NCBI GenBank assembly: GCA_028867595.1
Contig: JAGWGB010000002.1
Span: 62,001 to 126,000, forward strand
DNA length: 64,000 bases
Source of the DNA: Nitrososphaerota archaeon
Lineage (GTDB): Archaea; Thermoproteota; Nitrososphaeria; Nitrososphaerales; Nitrosopumilaceae
Direction of reading: 5' to 3'
The notes beneath the pieces were generated by a model that saw only the letters and a list, made by a program, of their open reading frames with translations, was not told the origin of the DNA and did not search any database. The position numbers were made by a program, and so were the translations under genes. Shown one piece after another: positions 27,974 through 35,987 of the stretch. How positions within the stretch are numbered: the stretch's first letter is position 1; each line of letters opens with the position of its first letter.

Positions 27974-30012
27974 TTCTTTTTACGACTAGCAGCTAGACCT
28001 ACTATGAAAATCATTATGATGATTCCTGATATTATCGCAATTTGTTTTTGAGGGATTCCAATATCTTGAAAATCTAATATGCTTTTTTGGGCAGTCTCAT
28101 TGACAAGGACAGTTTGGTATGCCTCATCTGTCTTGTTTGAGTTTGTTATCTGGGCCAAGATCCAATACTGGCCCTTCTCATATGCAGGAAGAGAACTTGG
28201 TTGCGTTGGTGTAATTGAAGTAGTTGAGACTTGGCCGTTGCCTGAATCTATTAGGGAAACTTTTGCATAAGACCAGTTGTCTGGATAATCAAGCGAAAAG
28301 TAAAGCGTTCCATTTTTTTGTTCCACTAGAAGAGTTCCACGAGTTACATGAATTACAATCGGTATGCGGTAATTTGTCTTGGCATCACTTAGAGTGAGAA
28401 AACCGTCATAGGTTCCCTCTCTTTTTGCACTAGTAGAGATTTTTACATTTAAGATGTCATTATACTGTGTATAGCCAAAACTCAAGCTAGATTCATTTGA
28501 TGAAAAACTTGCCTGCAGTTGCGGTACTGCAGAACCGTCAAGAGTTTTAAGATAAAGCGACTTTGTTTGAGACTGGTTGTCAAAAGAGAGATTGAAAACC
28601 ATACCGTGCGGCGTAATTATCATGTTGGACTCTAGGGCCCTTGTAATGTTCAGCCTCCCACTTCCTGCAGCAGAGATGGGAAATAGATGGCCATATGCAT
28701 CAGTAACTGGATCTGTTGTTGTAACAAGCAACGATGCTACCTCTGCAGGAGACAAACTGGGATGTTTCTGTAAAAGAATTGCAGCAGCGCCTGCTACATG
28801 AGGAGCCGCAAAACTTGTACCGCTTGTAATGTTGTATTTTCCTCCAAGAGTTGTAGAATTTACAAAGACTCCAGGTGCGACAAGATCTGGTTTTATGTAG
28901 AAAGGTGATACTGGACCCTCAGAGCTAAACGCTGCCATAAAATCTGGGTGGTAAAACATGTCGATGCTCCCAATAGTGTCTGCAGTAAGCATTGACTTGA
29001 GCTTTAGTCCGTCTTCGCCTGACATGGATATGACAGGTATTCTTGGGGCGTAACCTGCAGTCTTGTTTGGTTCTATTAGTTCGCCAAAAAATATGCCGCT
29101 CTCATTGTTGAACACAACTAGTGCCCTTGCACCAAAGTCTGCTGCGTTTTTTTCTTTTTCAGCAAAATAGACTTTTTGTCCCTTGATATCGCTGCCCCTC
29201 TCTTCAAGAAGTATGGAATTTTTGACATCTAGGTTTTGCAGATCCTCAACCCTTCCGTATCCGCCATACACTATCTTGCTCTGTATGGGACCCTGTAGAT
29301 TCTTGACGCCTACCATTGGAAGGACTTGATATTGATTTTTGCCGACTTCAAAAGTTGCCACTAGACTCGATGTCAAGTTGTTGTATGTGGCACCTACAGT
29401 AATTGCATCAGAATCTTTGCCTGGGCTGCCAATTGTATTTTGTTGTGGGCCGCTATTTCCTGCGGCAACGACTACGACAACTCCTTTCTTTACAGATGCA
29501 TCAATTGCATTATCAATCTCGTCATTTGTTTTGTTTATTCCAAGACTGATGTTTATGACGTTGACCCCGTCTTTTGTGGCCTGCTCAATTGCCTTGACTA
29601 TGTAATCTGATGAGACTGCCTCGCCAGTTGATGAAACCTTGTATGAAAACAGCTTTGCCTTGGGCACTATGCCTGTAAAGTTGCCATCTCCAGAGATGAT
29701 TCCAGCAACCTCAGTGCCATGTCCGTTGGTGTCTAGCGGCTTTTCTGCTGAATTGACATAGTCGTATCCTCCGGCCACTTTGCCAGAGGGCCCATAGCCC
29801 AATAGATCTGGGTGATTGTAGTCAATTCCAGTATCTATGACACCAATCTTCATTCCTTGGCCGTCAAGTCCATCAAGCCAGGCAGTCTTGGTACCGACAA
29901 GTTCTATGCTTTTCTGCAAATTGCTTGCAATTTCTTGCTCGCTTGATTCTGATACAAATAGAAATATGCAAAAAACAAAAAAGAATGAAAAGACAAGTAA
30001 TCGGTTAATCAT
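27970..30012 (-). CDS. Secreted, membrane-anchored subtilisin-like serine protease (S8)
   Basis: A 680-residue protein. A signal peptide (LLVFSFFFVFCIFLFVSES) opens it. The catalytic triad is Asp60 (GVIDTGIDYNHPDL), His98 (NGHGTEVAG) and a Ser near residue 400 (TSGTSFAAPHVAGAA). A long insertion between His and Ser regions resembles a PA domain. The C-terminal part is beta-rich and ends in one membrane segment plus SRKKN, so the enzyme is held at the outside of the cytoplasmic membrane. It overlaps pckA by four bases, convergently. Confidence 0.94.
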   Translation of the reverse strand: MINRLLVFSFFFVFCIFLFVSESSEQEIASNLQKSIELVGTKTAWLDGLDGQGMKIGVIDTGIDYNHPDLLGYGPSGKVAGGYDYVNSAEKPLDTNGHGTEVAGIISGDGNFTGIVPKAKLFSYKVSSTGEAVSSDYIVKAIEQATKDGVNVINISLGINKTNDEIDNAIDASVKKGVVVVVAAGNSGPQQNTIGSPGKDSDAITVGATYNNLTSSLVATFEVGKNQYQVLPMVGVKNLQGPIQSKIVYGGYGRVEDLQNLDVKNSILLEERGSDIKGQKVYFAEKEKNAADFGARALVVFNNESGIFFGELIEPNKTAGYAPRIPVISMSGEDGLKLKSMLTADTIGSIDMFYHPDFMAAFSSEGPVSPFYIKPDLVAPGVFVNSTTLGGKYNITSGTSFAAPHVAGAAAILLQKHPSLSPAEVASLLVTTTDPVTDAYGHLFPISAAGSGRLNITRALESNMIITPHGMVFNLSFDNQSQTKSLYLKTLDGSAVPQLQASFSSNESSLSFGYTQYNDILNVKISTSAKREGTYDGFLTLSDAKTNYRIPIVIHVTRGTLLVEQKNGTLYFSLDYPDNWSYAKVSLIDSGNGQVSTTSITPTQPSSLPAYEKGQYWILAQITNSNKTDEAYQTVLVNETAQKSILDFQDIGIPQKQIAIISGIIIMIFIVGLAASRKKN

Positions 30013-30088
30013 AAATTATCTGAAATTTGACTAGATAAAATGCATTTGCAACCAAAGCCATAAATTGCAAGAGCTGCGTTGGAATTCC

Positions 30089-30712
30089 ATGGCAAAATAT
30101 GAACTTCCAAAGTTACCTTACGCATATGATGCGTTAGAGCCACACATAGATGCCAAAACAATGGAAATACACCACTCAAAACATCATCAGGCATACACTG
30201 ATGGTCTCAACAAAGCTTTGGAGACTCTAAGTTCTGAAATACAAAACATGGAGTTGACAAAGTTGCTTGCAAGCCTGGACAAAGTTCCAGAGGGCACGCG
30301 CGGAGCAGTGAATTTTCATGGCGGTGGATTTGAAAACCATGCGCTGTTTTGGACCAGCATGAAATCAAACGGTGGCGGAAAACCAGGCGGAAGCTTGGCT
30401 GATGCAATTAATGCGGGATTTGGCAACTTTGATAGCTTCAAAGAAAAATTCACAAAAGACACAATTGCTATTCAAGGAAGCGGCTGGGGATGGTTAGCAT
30501 ACAACCCACAGAGCAAGAAAGTTGAATTTACTACAATGCCAAACCAGACAAGTCCTAGAACCAAGGGTCTGATTCCGTTATTGGGGTTAGATGTTTGGGA
30601 GCATGCATACTATCTCAAGTACCAAAATCGCAGAGCCGATTATGTTGGTGCATGGTGGAATGTTGTAAACTGGGATGAAATAGACGCAAGGCTGTCAAAA
30701 ATAAAGGCATAA
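30089..30712 (+). CDS. sod: Superoxide dismutase (Fe/Mn family)
   Basis: A 207-residue enzyme that dismutates superoxide. The four metal ligands are in MEIHHSKHHQAYTD (His), GFENHALFWTSM (His) and LDVWEHAYYLKYQN (Asp and His). ATAAATTG about 26 bases upstream supports the ATG at 30089 over the upstream TTG at 30065. Whether the metal is iron or manganese cannot be read from these motifs alone. Confidence 0.97.
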   Translation: MAKYELPKLPYAYDALEPHIDAKTMEIHHSKHHQAYTDGLNKALETLSSEIQNMELTKLLASLDKVPEGTRGAVNFHGGGFENHALFWTSMKSNGGGKPGGSLADAINAGFGNFDSFKEKFTKDTIAIQGSGWGWLAYNPQSKKVEFTTMPNQTSPRTKGLIPLLGLDVWEHAYYLKYQNRRADYVGAWWNVVNWDEIDARLSKIKA

Positions 30713-30740
30713 TCCTTTTTCTTTCTTTTGTATTTTCTAC
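30713..30740 (+). terminator. T-rich tract after sod
   Basis: A run of T-rich segments (ccttttt, ctttctttt, tattttc) follows the sod stop and could terminate transcription. It precedes the convergent small zinc-protein gene. Confidence 0.35.
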
Positions 30741-30813
30741 GTTAATTCTGAAATTAAGCAAGATATTCTGGCATGTCTATATGATAATAAAAAATGATTA
30801 AGCGTATTTCAGC

Positions 30814-30954
30814 TTAAACTCTTCTTTCGCCACGATGTTTTGGTAAACAATCACGACAATATACTGGTCTTCCTTCTTTTGGTTGGAAAGGTACCTGTGT
30901 TTCTTTCTTGCAGTCTGAGCAAGTAGCAGGATACATTTGTCTGTCTGATGACAT
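30814..30954 (-). CDS. Small CxxC-x17-CxxC zinc-ribbon protein
   Basis: A 46-residue protein on the minus strand with two CxxC pairs (CSDC and CRDC) exactly 17 residues apart, and the ending LPKHRGERRV. This matches a small archaeal and bacterial zinc-ribbon domain with the same spacing. The fold should bind one zinc, and the basic tail suggests a nucleic-acid or ribosome partner. Function unknown. Confidence 0.82.
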   Translation of the reverse strand: MSSDRQMYPATCSDCKKETQVPFQPKEGRPVYCRDCLPKHRGERRV

Positions 30955-31086
30955 GATTGTTGTTGTTTCCTACTCCATAATAACTATTGACACGAGCTGA
31001 TTTGACAACAAGGTGGTAAATGTGAACACACTGAATTTCACGTGCCTAACCTCCAGTATCTTAACAGAAGTTTTTTCCAGAATGCA

Positions 31087-31093
31087 TTTATAG
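31087..31093 (+). promoter_or_regulatory. TATA-like box for pfdA-ftsY-argF
   Basis: TTTATAG lies about 27 bases before the prefoldin ATG at 31117, giving a near-leaderless transcript. Confidence 0.45.
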
Positions 31094-31116
31094 GCGGGTA
31101 AGAGAATTTTTTGCAA

Positions 31117-31536
31117 ATGAGTGAAGAACAGGCTCAAGCCTTAATGCAACAACTTCAAGCACTTGAAGGATATTTGTCAGATGTTGTGCAAAAGGAAGAA
31201 TCTGTAATGAGGCTTTTACAAGAGGCAGTGAGTGCTATTGAATCCATGAAAGCAATAGGAACATCAGCCAATGAGACACTTGTGCCTGTTGGCATGGGGG
31301 CTTATGTGAAAGCAAAGATAGAACCAAACGAAAAAGTGATTGTCCATGTAGGAGCAGGTACCTCAATTGAACAAGATAAAGAATCTGCAATAAACTATGT
31401 AGAGGCCAGAATAAAGGAACTGGAAATCGTACTTCAGCAATTGGCAGCCCAGCGACAAGAAGTATCAATCAGACTTGATCAGGGGCAACAAGAAATGAAC
31501 AGACTTATACAATCAAGCCGCGGTTCTACGCAGTAA
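31117..31536 (+). CDS. pfdA: Prefoldin alpha subunit
   Basis: A 139-residue chaperone subunit formed by two coiled coils flanking a beta hairpin region (LVPVGMGAYVKAKIEPNEKVIVHVG). Two alpha and four beta subunits build the jellyfish-shaped complex that passes unfolded proteins to the thermosome. The beta subunit is at 63566-63955. The gene precedes ftsY by 11 bases. A TTG two codons upstream is a less likely start. Confidence 0.94.
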   Translation: MSEEQAQALMQQLQALEGYLSDVVQKEESVMRLLQEAVSAIESMKAIGTSANETLVPVGMGAYVKAKIEPNEKVIVHVGAGTSIEQDKESAINYVEARIKELEIVLQQLAAQRQEVSIRLDQGQQEMNRLIQSSRGSTQ

Positions 31537-31547
31537 GGAAATCTGTC

Positions 31548-33014
31548 ATGTTTGATAAATTACGAAATGCGTTTTCTTCAGCAGTAAAAAGTCTTGGAGA
31601 AAAAGAGCTAAAGGAGAAAGACATTGATGAAGTTTTATTTGAGCTTGAGATAGCCCTGCTGGAATCTGACGTCGCAACCGAAGTAATTGATCTGATAAAA
31701 TCTGACTTAAAAAAACAGTTGATTGGTACCACAGTACAAAAAGATACCATAGATGGATTTGTCAAGCAAAGCTTGAGGAAAAGCATTTCAAACATGTTTG
31801 ATTCCACGCCAAAAATTGACATTCTGTCTAACATTCAAAAGAAAAAGGAAAAGGGAGAACCATACATTATTTCATTTATGGGCATAAATGGGACAGGAAA
31901 AACTACCACTATAGCAAAGTTTGCCAATCTTTTACGAGAAAATAAATTCTCTGCAGTAATTGCAGCAGCTGATACGTACAGAGCTGGTGCAATTGAGCAG
32001 ATCACAGAGCATGGAAAGCGGCTAAACATCAAGGTAATAGCGCAGAACTATGGGTCTGATCCGGCAGCTGTCTCACGTGACGCTGTACTTTATGCAAAAT
32101 CTCACAAGGTTGACTGTGTGTTGATAGATACTGCTGGAAGGATGCAGACAAGCAAGAACTTGATGGACCAGATATCTAAAATCAACAAAGTGGTAAATCC
32201 AGATCTAAAATTATTTGTAGGAGATTCACTAGCCGGAAATGATACCGTAAGCCAGGCAAGGGAGTTTCATAACTATACTAAATTTGATGGGGCTATACTT
32301 ACCAAAAGTGATGCAGATGCACGTGGAGGAGCTGCAATATCTATAGTAAAGATAACATCATGTCCAATTCTTTACCTAGGAGTAGGCCAAGAATACAAAG
32401 ATTTGAAGCCATTTGATAAGGACACTTTTCTTGAATCTATATTTGGACAGCAAGAGTCCATGCCTGAAATAGAACAAAAAGAAAAACCTCTACAACAACC
32501 AGAAAGAAAAATGTTTGAAGAAAAGAAAGAAGTAAAACAACAAGAACCCCAAGTCGAGATAAAGCAAGTAAAACCCGAAGTTATCGAGACTAAACCAGTA
32601 CCGCCGCCTATGGAAAAAACCGAAATTAAAACTGAGAAAGAGATCACTGCAAAACCTGAACCCAAGATAGAACCAAAACCTGAACCAAAGATAGAACCAA
32701 AACCTGAACCGAAGATCAAGCAAGAAGTAAAAACTAAACCTGTAAAAGATACTGCGGATGAAGGCGATGATCCTTTTGCTGGAATAGAAACTAAAGACAT
32801 TGAAAAATATTCTGATTTGTATGATGTTCCACCTCCTGAGACTGACGATGAAGCAAGAAAACTTGCAGCAAAAATCCGACGATGGGTTTCTGAAGGCAGG
32901 CCAAAATCCGCAAAAGAAGATAAAAAAGATGTTATTGAGGAAGAAATTGATGAGGTATCTGAAGATGAAAAACCAAAAAAGAAGCGCTCTATGTTTGGAT
33001 GGATGAAGAAATGA
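31548..33014 (+). CDS. ftsY: Signal recognition particle receptor FtsY with C-terminal extension
   Basis: Residues 1 to about 302 form the NG GTPase: GINGTGKTTTIAKF (P-loop), DTYRAGAIEQ, DTAGRMQTSKNL and TKSDADARGG, closing with GVGQEYKDLKPFDKDTF. Targeting of nascent membrane proteins to SecY is its role. Unusually, about 186 further residues follow: a Lys/Glu/Pro linker with three 8-residue PEPKIEPK-type repeats, then a conserved-looking acidic/basic end finishing KKKRSMFGWMKK. Most FtsY proteins carry extra sequence at the N-terminus instead. It overlaps argF by four bases. Confidence 0.95.
   Translation: MFDKLRNAFSSAVKSLGEKELKEKDIDEVLFELEIALLESDVATEVIDLIKSDLKKQLIGTTVQKDTIDGFVKQSLRKSISNMFDSTPKIDILSNIQKKKEKGEPYIISFMGINGTGKTTTIAKFANLLRENKFSAVIAAADTYRAGAIEQITEHGKRLNIKVIAQNYGSDPAAVSRDAVLYAKSHKVDCVLIDTAGRMQTSKNLMDQISKINKVVNPDLKLFVGDSLAGNDTVSQAREFHNYTKFDGAILTKSDADARGGAAISIVKITSCPILYLGVGQEYKDLKPFDKDTFLESIFGQQESMPEIEQKEKPLQQPERKMFEEKKEVKQQEPQVEIKQVKPEVIETKPVPPPMEKTEIKTEKEITAKPEPKIEPKPEPKIEPKPEPKIKQEVKTKPVKDTADEGDDPFAGIETKDIEKYSDLYDVPPPETDDEARKLAAKIRRWVSEGRPKSAKEDKKDVIEEEIDEVSEDEKPKKKRSMFGWMKK
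32655..32726 (+). repeat. Three 24-base tandem repeats inside ftsY
   Basis: Units at 32655-32678, 32679-32702 and 32703-32726 encode PEPKIEPK, PEPKIEPK and PEPKIKQE. The first two differ by one base and the third diverges at its end. This is a recent in-frame expansion in the linker. Confidence 0.9.
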
Positions 33015-33928
33015 AATTAAAAACAAAAGATCTGTTAACATTAAACGAACTTGGCAAAACAGATCTATCTGGAATAATAGACAATGCAATAAAAATGAAA
33101 AAAGATCTAAAGGAAGGAATCTCTAAACCTCTTCTTAAAAATAAAACACTTGCAATGATTTTCCAAAAACCATCTACAAGAACTAGGGTAAGCTTTGAAA
33201 CTGGAATGTTTCAACTAGGCGGACATGCCTTGAATCTATCTGCAGATGAACTGCAACTAAAAAGGGGAGAAACCATAGAAGACACTGCAAAGACACTTTC
33301 GCGATATGCCGACCTGATAATGGCCAGGGTCTATTCTCATGAAGAATTGGAATTACTTGCAAAAAACTCAACCATTCCTGTAATAAATGGACTTTCTGAC
33401 TCTTTCCATCCATGTCAAATATTAGCAGACCTTATGACAATCAAGGAAAAGAAGAAAAAATTAGACGGACTCAAACTTGCATGGATTGGCGACGGTAACA
33501 ATGTATGTAACTCAATGATATATGGATGCGCAAAATCCGGCATTGAAATTAGCATCGCAACTCCGAAAGGATATGAGCCAAATCACAATGTCGTAAAAGA
33601 ATCTGGCAAACTAACTGAAGTAAAACTATCGAACAGTCCTGAAACTGCTGTCCATGGAGCAGATGTTGTGGTTACAGATACTTTTGTTTCAATACATCAT
33701 CAGACAACTGACAGAACAAATGACTTTCTTCCGCGTTTCCAAGTAAACTCATCTTTAATGAAAAAAGCCAAACCGTCTGCAATTTTCATGCATTGCCTGC
33801 CTGCTAAACGAGGCCAAGAGGTAACAAGCGACGTAATTGATGGTTCACAGTCAGTAGTATGGGATGAAGCTGAAAACAGACTCCATGCTCAAAAGGCCCT
33901 TATGGTAGCATTGCTGCGACGAGTCTAA
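33011..33928 (+). CDS. argF: Ornithine carbamoyltransferase
   Basis: A 305-residue enzyme forming citrulline from ornithine and carbamoyl phosphate. The carbamoyl-phosphate loop STRTRVSFE, the HPCQ motif and the ornithine-binding HCLPA motif are present. ATG at 33011 overlaps the ftsY stop as ATGA, which favours it over the earlier in-frame ATG at 32999. Its linkage to ftsY and prefoldin has no obvious metabolic logic. Confidence 0.95.
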   Translation: MKLKTKDLLTLNELGKTDLSGIIDNAIKMKKDLKEGISKPLLKNKTLAMIFQKPSTRTRVSFETGMFQLGGHALNLSADELQLKRGETIEDTAKTLSRYADLIMARVYSHEELELLAKNSTIPVINGLSDSFHPCQILADLMTIKEKKKKLDGLKLAWIGDGNNVCNSMIYGCAKSGIEISIATPKGYEPNHNVVKESGKLTEVKLSNSPETAVHGADVVVTDTFVSIHHQTTDRTNDFLPRFQVNSSLMKKAKPSAIFMHCLPAKRGQEVTSDVIDGSQSVVWDEAENRLHAQKALMVALLRRV

Positions 33929-33930
33929 CG

Positions 33931-33938
33931 TTTATAAG
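33931..33938 (+). promoter_or_regulatory. TATA-like box for the L18-Cbf5 operon
   Basis: TTTATAAG lies about 40 bases before the L18 ATG, so the transcript would carry a leader of roughly 15 bases. It is the only clear promoter element seen before this 5.7 kb gene run. Confidence 0.5.
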
Positions 33939-33974
33939 AGCTTCACCAAAATTTTTTGTAAACAGGTAATGTAG

Positions 33975-34460
33975 ATGGCATATTCGCAAATATTACGTAG
34001 ATCTCGTGAAGAGAAAACCAACTATGGTAGAAGAAGGAACCTTCTCATGGGTAGGAGAGACTTTGTTACAGTTCAGATATCTAACGAAAATACACTTGTA
34101 CAAATTCACAAGCCAGAAATGGCGGGAGACAAAGTCCTGTCATCGGCTCATTCTAGATCTCTTTTGAAAAAAGGCTGGAAGGGTTCAAGAAAAAGCATTC
34201 CAGCTGCTTATCTGACAGGTTATCTTGCAGGTAAAAAAGCACTGGCTCACGGTGTTGACGGTGCAGTTCTTTATGTTGGTACTAGGAGATACACTCAAAG
34301 AATTGCAGCTGCATTGAAAGGAATAATAGATGCCGGACTAGAGGTACCAGCAGATGAGGAAACTTTTCCTTCTGCAGATAGGATTACTGGAAAGCATCTC
34401 AAAGTTGCAAATGAGATTGATAAAATAAAATCCGCAATAGACAGCGAGGTAAAAAAATAA
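33975..34460 (+). CDS. rpl18: Large ribosomal subunit protein uL18
   Basis: A 161-residue 5S rRNA-binding protein with YGRRRNLLMGRRDFVTVQIS and AYLTGYLAGKKALAHG. It heads the L18-S5-L30-L15-SecY-Adk-Cmk-Cbf5 run, the distal part of the archaeal spc operon. Confidence 0.96.
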   Translation: MAYSQILRRSREEKTNYGRRRNLLMGRRDFVTVQISNENTLVQIHKPEMAGDKVLSSAHSRSLLKKGWKGSRKSIPAAYLTGYLAGKKALAHGVDGAVLYVGTRRYTQRIAAALKGIIDAGLEVPADEETFPSADRITGKHLKVANEIDKIKSAIDSEVKK

Positions 34461-35090
34461 TTGAGTAGATCAGAAACAAGACAAAGATCAAGAGAACCCG
34501 AAGTAGTATGGGTACCAAGGACCACCTTGGGGAAATTAGTTGCTACTGATAAAATTACTACAATGAAAGAGATTTACGAAAATGGTTATAGAATTCAAGA
34601 AGCAGGAATTATCAAAAAATTATTGCCTGGCATCAAGACAGAAGTAATCGATGTTGGCATTGTTCAAAAGCAAACTACCAACGGAGAATATACTAGATTC
34701 AAGGCACTTGTAGCTGCAGGCGATGAAAACGGATGGCTTGGCATAGGTCAAGGAAAATCAAAACAGATGAGAATTGCTATAGAAAAAGCTACAAATCAAG
34801 CTTATCTTAATGTAAGTCCAGTAAAACTGGGCTGTGGAAGCTGGGAATGCAAATGTGATCAGCATCACTCCGTACCCTTCAAGGTCAGAGGTAGAGGTGG
34901 AAGCGTTACAGTAGAAATTATTCCAGGACCAAGAGGTCTTGGACTAGTGGCTGGTGGAAACATCAGAAATCTATTGAAGCTGGCAGGCCTCAAAGATGCA
35001 TGGACTAAAAGCACCGGTTCTACAAATACAATGACATCAACATCGAGAGCAGTCTTGAATTGCTTGAGACAAACATTTAGTCAAGGTTGA
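34461..35090 (+). CDS. rps5: Small ribosomal subunit protein uS5
   Basis: A 209-residue protein with the double-stranded-RNA-type domain (RFKALVAAGDENGWLGIGQGK) and the C-terminal GPRGLGLVAGGNIRNLLKLAG. TTG start immediately after the L18 stop. A CGSWECKCDQHH segment in the middle gives two Cys and two His that could bind metal. Confidence 0.95.
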   Translation: MSRSETRQRSREPEVVWVPRTTLGKLVATDKITTMKEIYENGYRIQEAGIIKKLLPGIKTEVIDVGIVQKQTTNGEYTRFKALVAAGDENGWLGIGQGKSKQMRIAIEKATNQAYLNVSPVKLGCGSWECKCDQHHSVPFKVRGRGGSVTVEIIPGPRGLGLVAGGNIRNLLKLAGLKDAWTKSTGSTNTMTSTSRAVLNCLRQTFSQG

Positions 35091-35095
35091 GTGTA

Positions 35096-35563
35096 ATGGG
35101 AAAAGCTTTCTTAGTAGTTAGAATGAAGGGAACAATCAATGTTCCACACTGGGCAAATACTACATTAGATCTGCTTCATCTGGATAAAAGATTCCGAGCT
35201 ACCATAGTCCCAGAACGAGACAATACAAAGGGAATGCTAAACAAGATAAAACACTATGTCTCTTGGCAAGAAATTGACGTTCCAACTGCAAAAGAGCTCT
35301 TAGAAAAGAAAGCACGAAAGTCAGGCTATAGAAAACTTACCGGTGATGATATCTCAAAACTTGGATTCAAAACAACAGACGACTTGGCAAAATCTTTGGC
35401 AGAAGGCTCTATCGCATTATCAAAATTAAAACCACTAAAACCATGGTTTGCTCTTGCTCCACCAAAGCATGGATTCAAGCGAAGCACCAAAAAGATGTAT
35501 GGCGAAGGTGGCATATTGGGAAATCACAAGGAGCTCCTTGTACAAGTGAGGCTAATGATGTAA
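35096..35563 (+). CDS. rpl30: Large ribosomal subunit protein uL30
   Basis: A 155-residue archaeal L30, from the start MGKAFLVVRMKGTINVPHWA and the C-terminal PPKHGFKRSTKKMYGEGG. A TTG at 35087 would overlap the S5 stop and add three residues; ATG is preferred on family grounds. The ORF flows into L15 with one base between stop and start. Confidence 0.94.
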   Translation: MGKAFLVVRMKGTINVPHWANTTLDLLHLDKRFRATIVPERDNTKGMLNKIKHYVSWQEIDVPTAKELLEKKARKSGYRKLTGDDISKLGFKTTDDLAKSLAEGSIALSKLKPLKPWFALAPPKHGFKRSTKKMYGEGGILGNHKELLVQVRLMM

Positions 35564-35564
35564 T

Positions 35565-35987
35565 ATGGCAACTAGACTGCGTAAGACAAGAAAGTATAGG
35601 GGAGGAAGAAACCACGGCTGGGGACAAATAGGACAACACAGAGCCAGCGGTCACAAGGGAGGACTTGGAAAATCTGGTATGCATAAACACCATTTTATCA
35701 GAATGCTTTTAACAGATCCAAATCATTTTGGTCATGATTCTACTCACCCGCCACATCCAAACCTAGTAAGAAAATGGGCAAGTGTAAGAGATCTTGATGA
35801 TATCTATGCAAAACATGGAAAACAAGAAGGCGGAAAGAAAATAATAGATCTCTCAGACCTTGGCTATGACAAGTTGTTAGGAGGAGGACAAACAAAGAAT
35901 TCATACGTCGTCAAAGTAGAGCGATTTTCTGCTACAGCAGAAGAAAAAATCAAAAAATCTGGTGGCGAGGTGCTCGCAGTAGCATGA
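35565..35987 (+). CDS. rpl15: Large ribosomal subunit protein uL15
   Basis: A 140-residue protein with the glycine-rich N-terminus RKYRGGRNHGWGQIGQHRAS and the C-terminal ATAEEKIKKSGGEVL. It overlaps secY by four bases (ATGA). Confidence 0.95.
   Translation: MATRLRKTRKYRGGRNHGWGQIGQHRASGHKGGLGKSGMHKHHFIRMLLTDPNHFGHDSTHPPHPNLVRKWASVRDLDDIYAKHGKQEGGKKIIDLSDLGYDKLLGGGQTKNSYVVKVERFSATAEEKIKKSGGEVLAVA

Noticed and set aside
32655-32726. Regular repeats as a possible CRISPR
   Set aside because: Direct in-frame tandem repeats without spacers, encoding PEPKIEPK units within FtsY.
32490-33089. 199-residue minus-strand frame, rich in Phe/Tyr/Trp/Leu, opposite ftsY
   Set aside because: It is the antisense of the Lys/Glu/Pro-rich FtsY linker; the codon bias there keeps the reverse frame open. 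No promoter and no family likeness.
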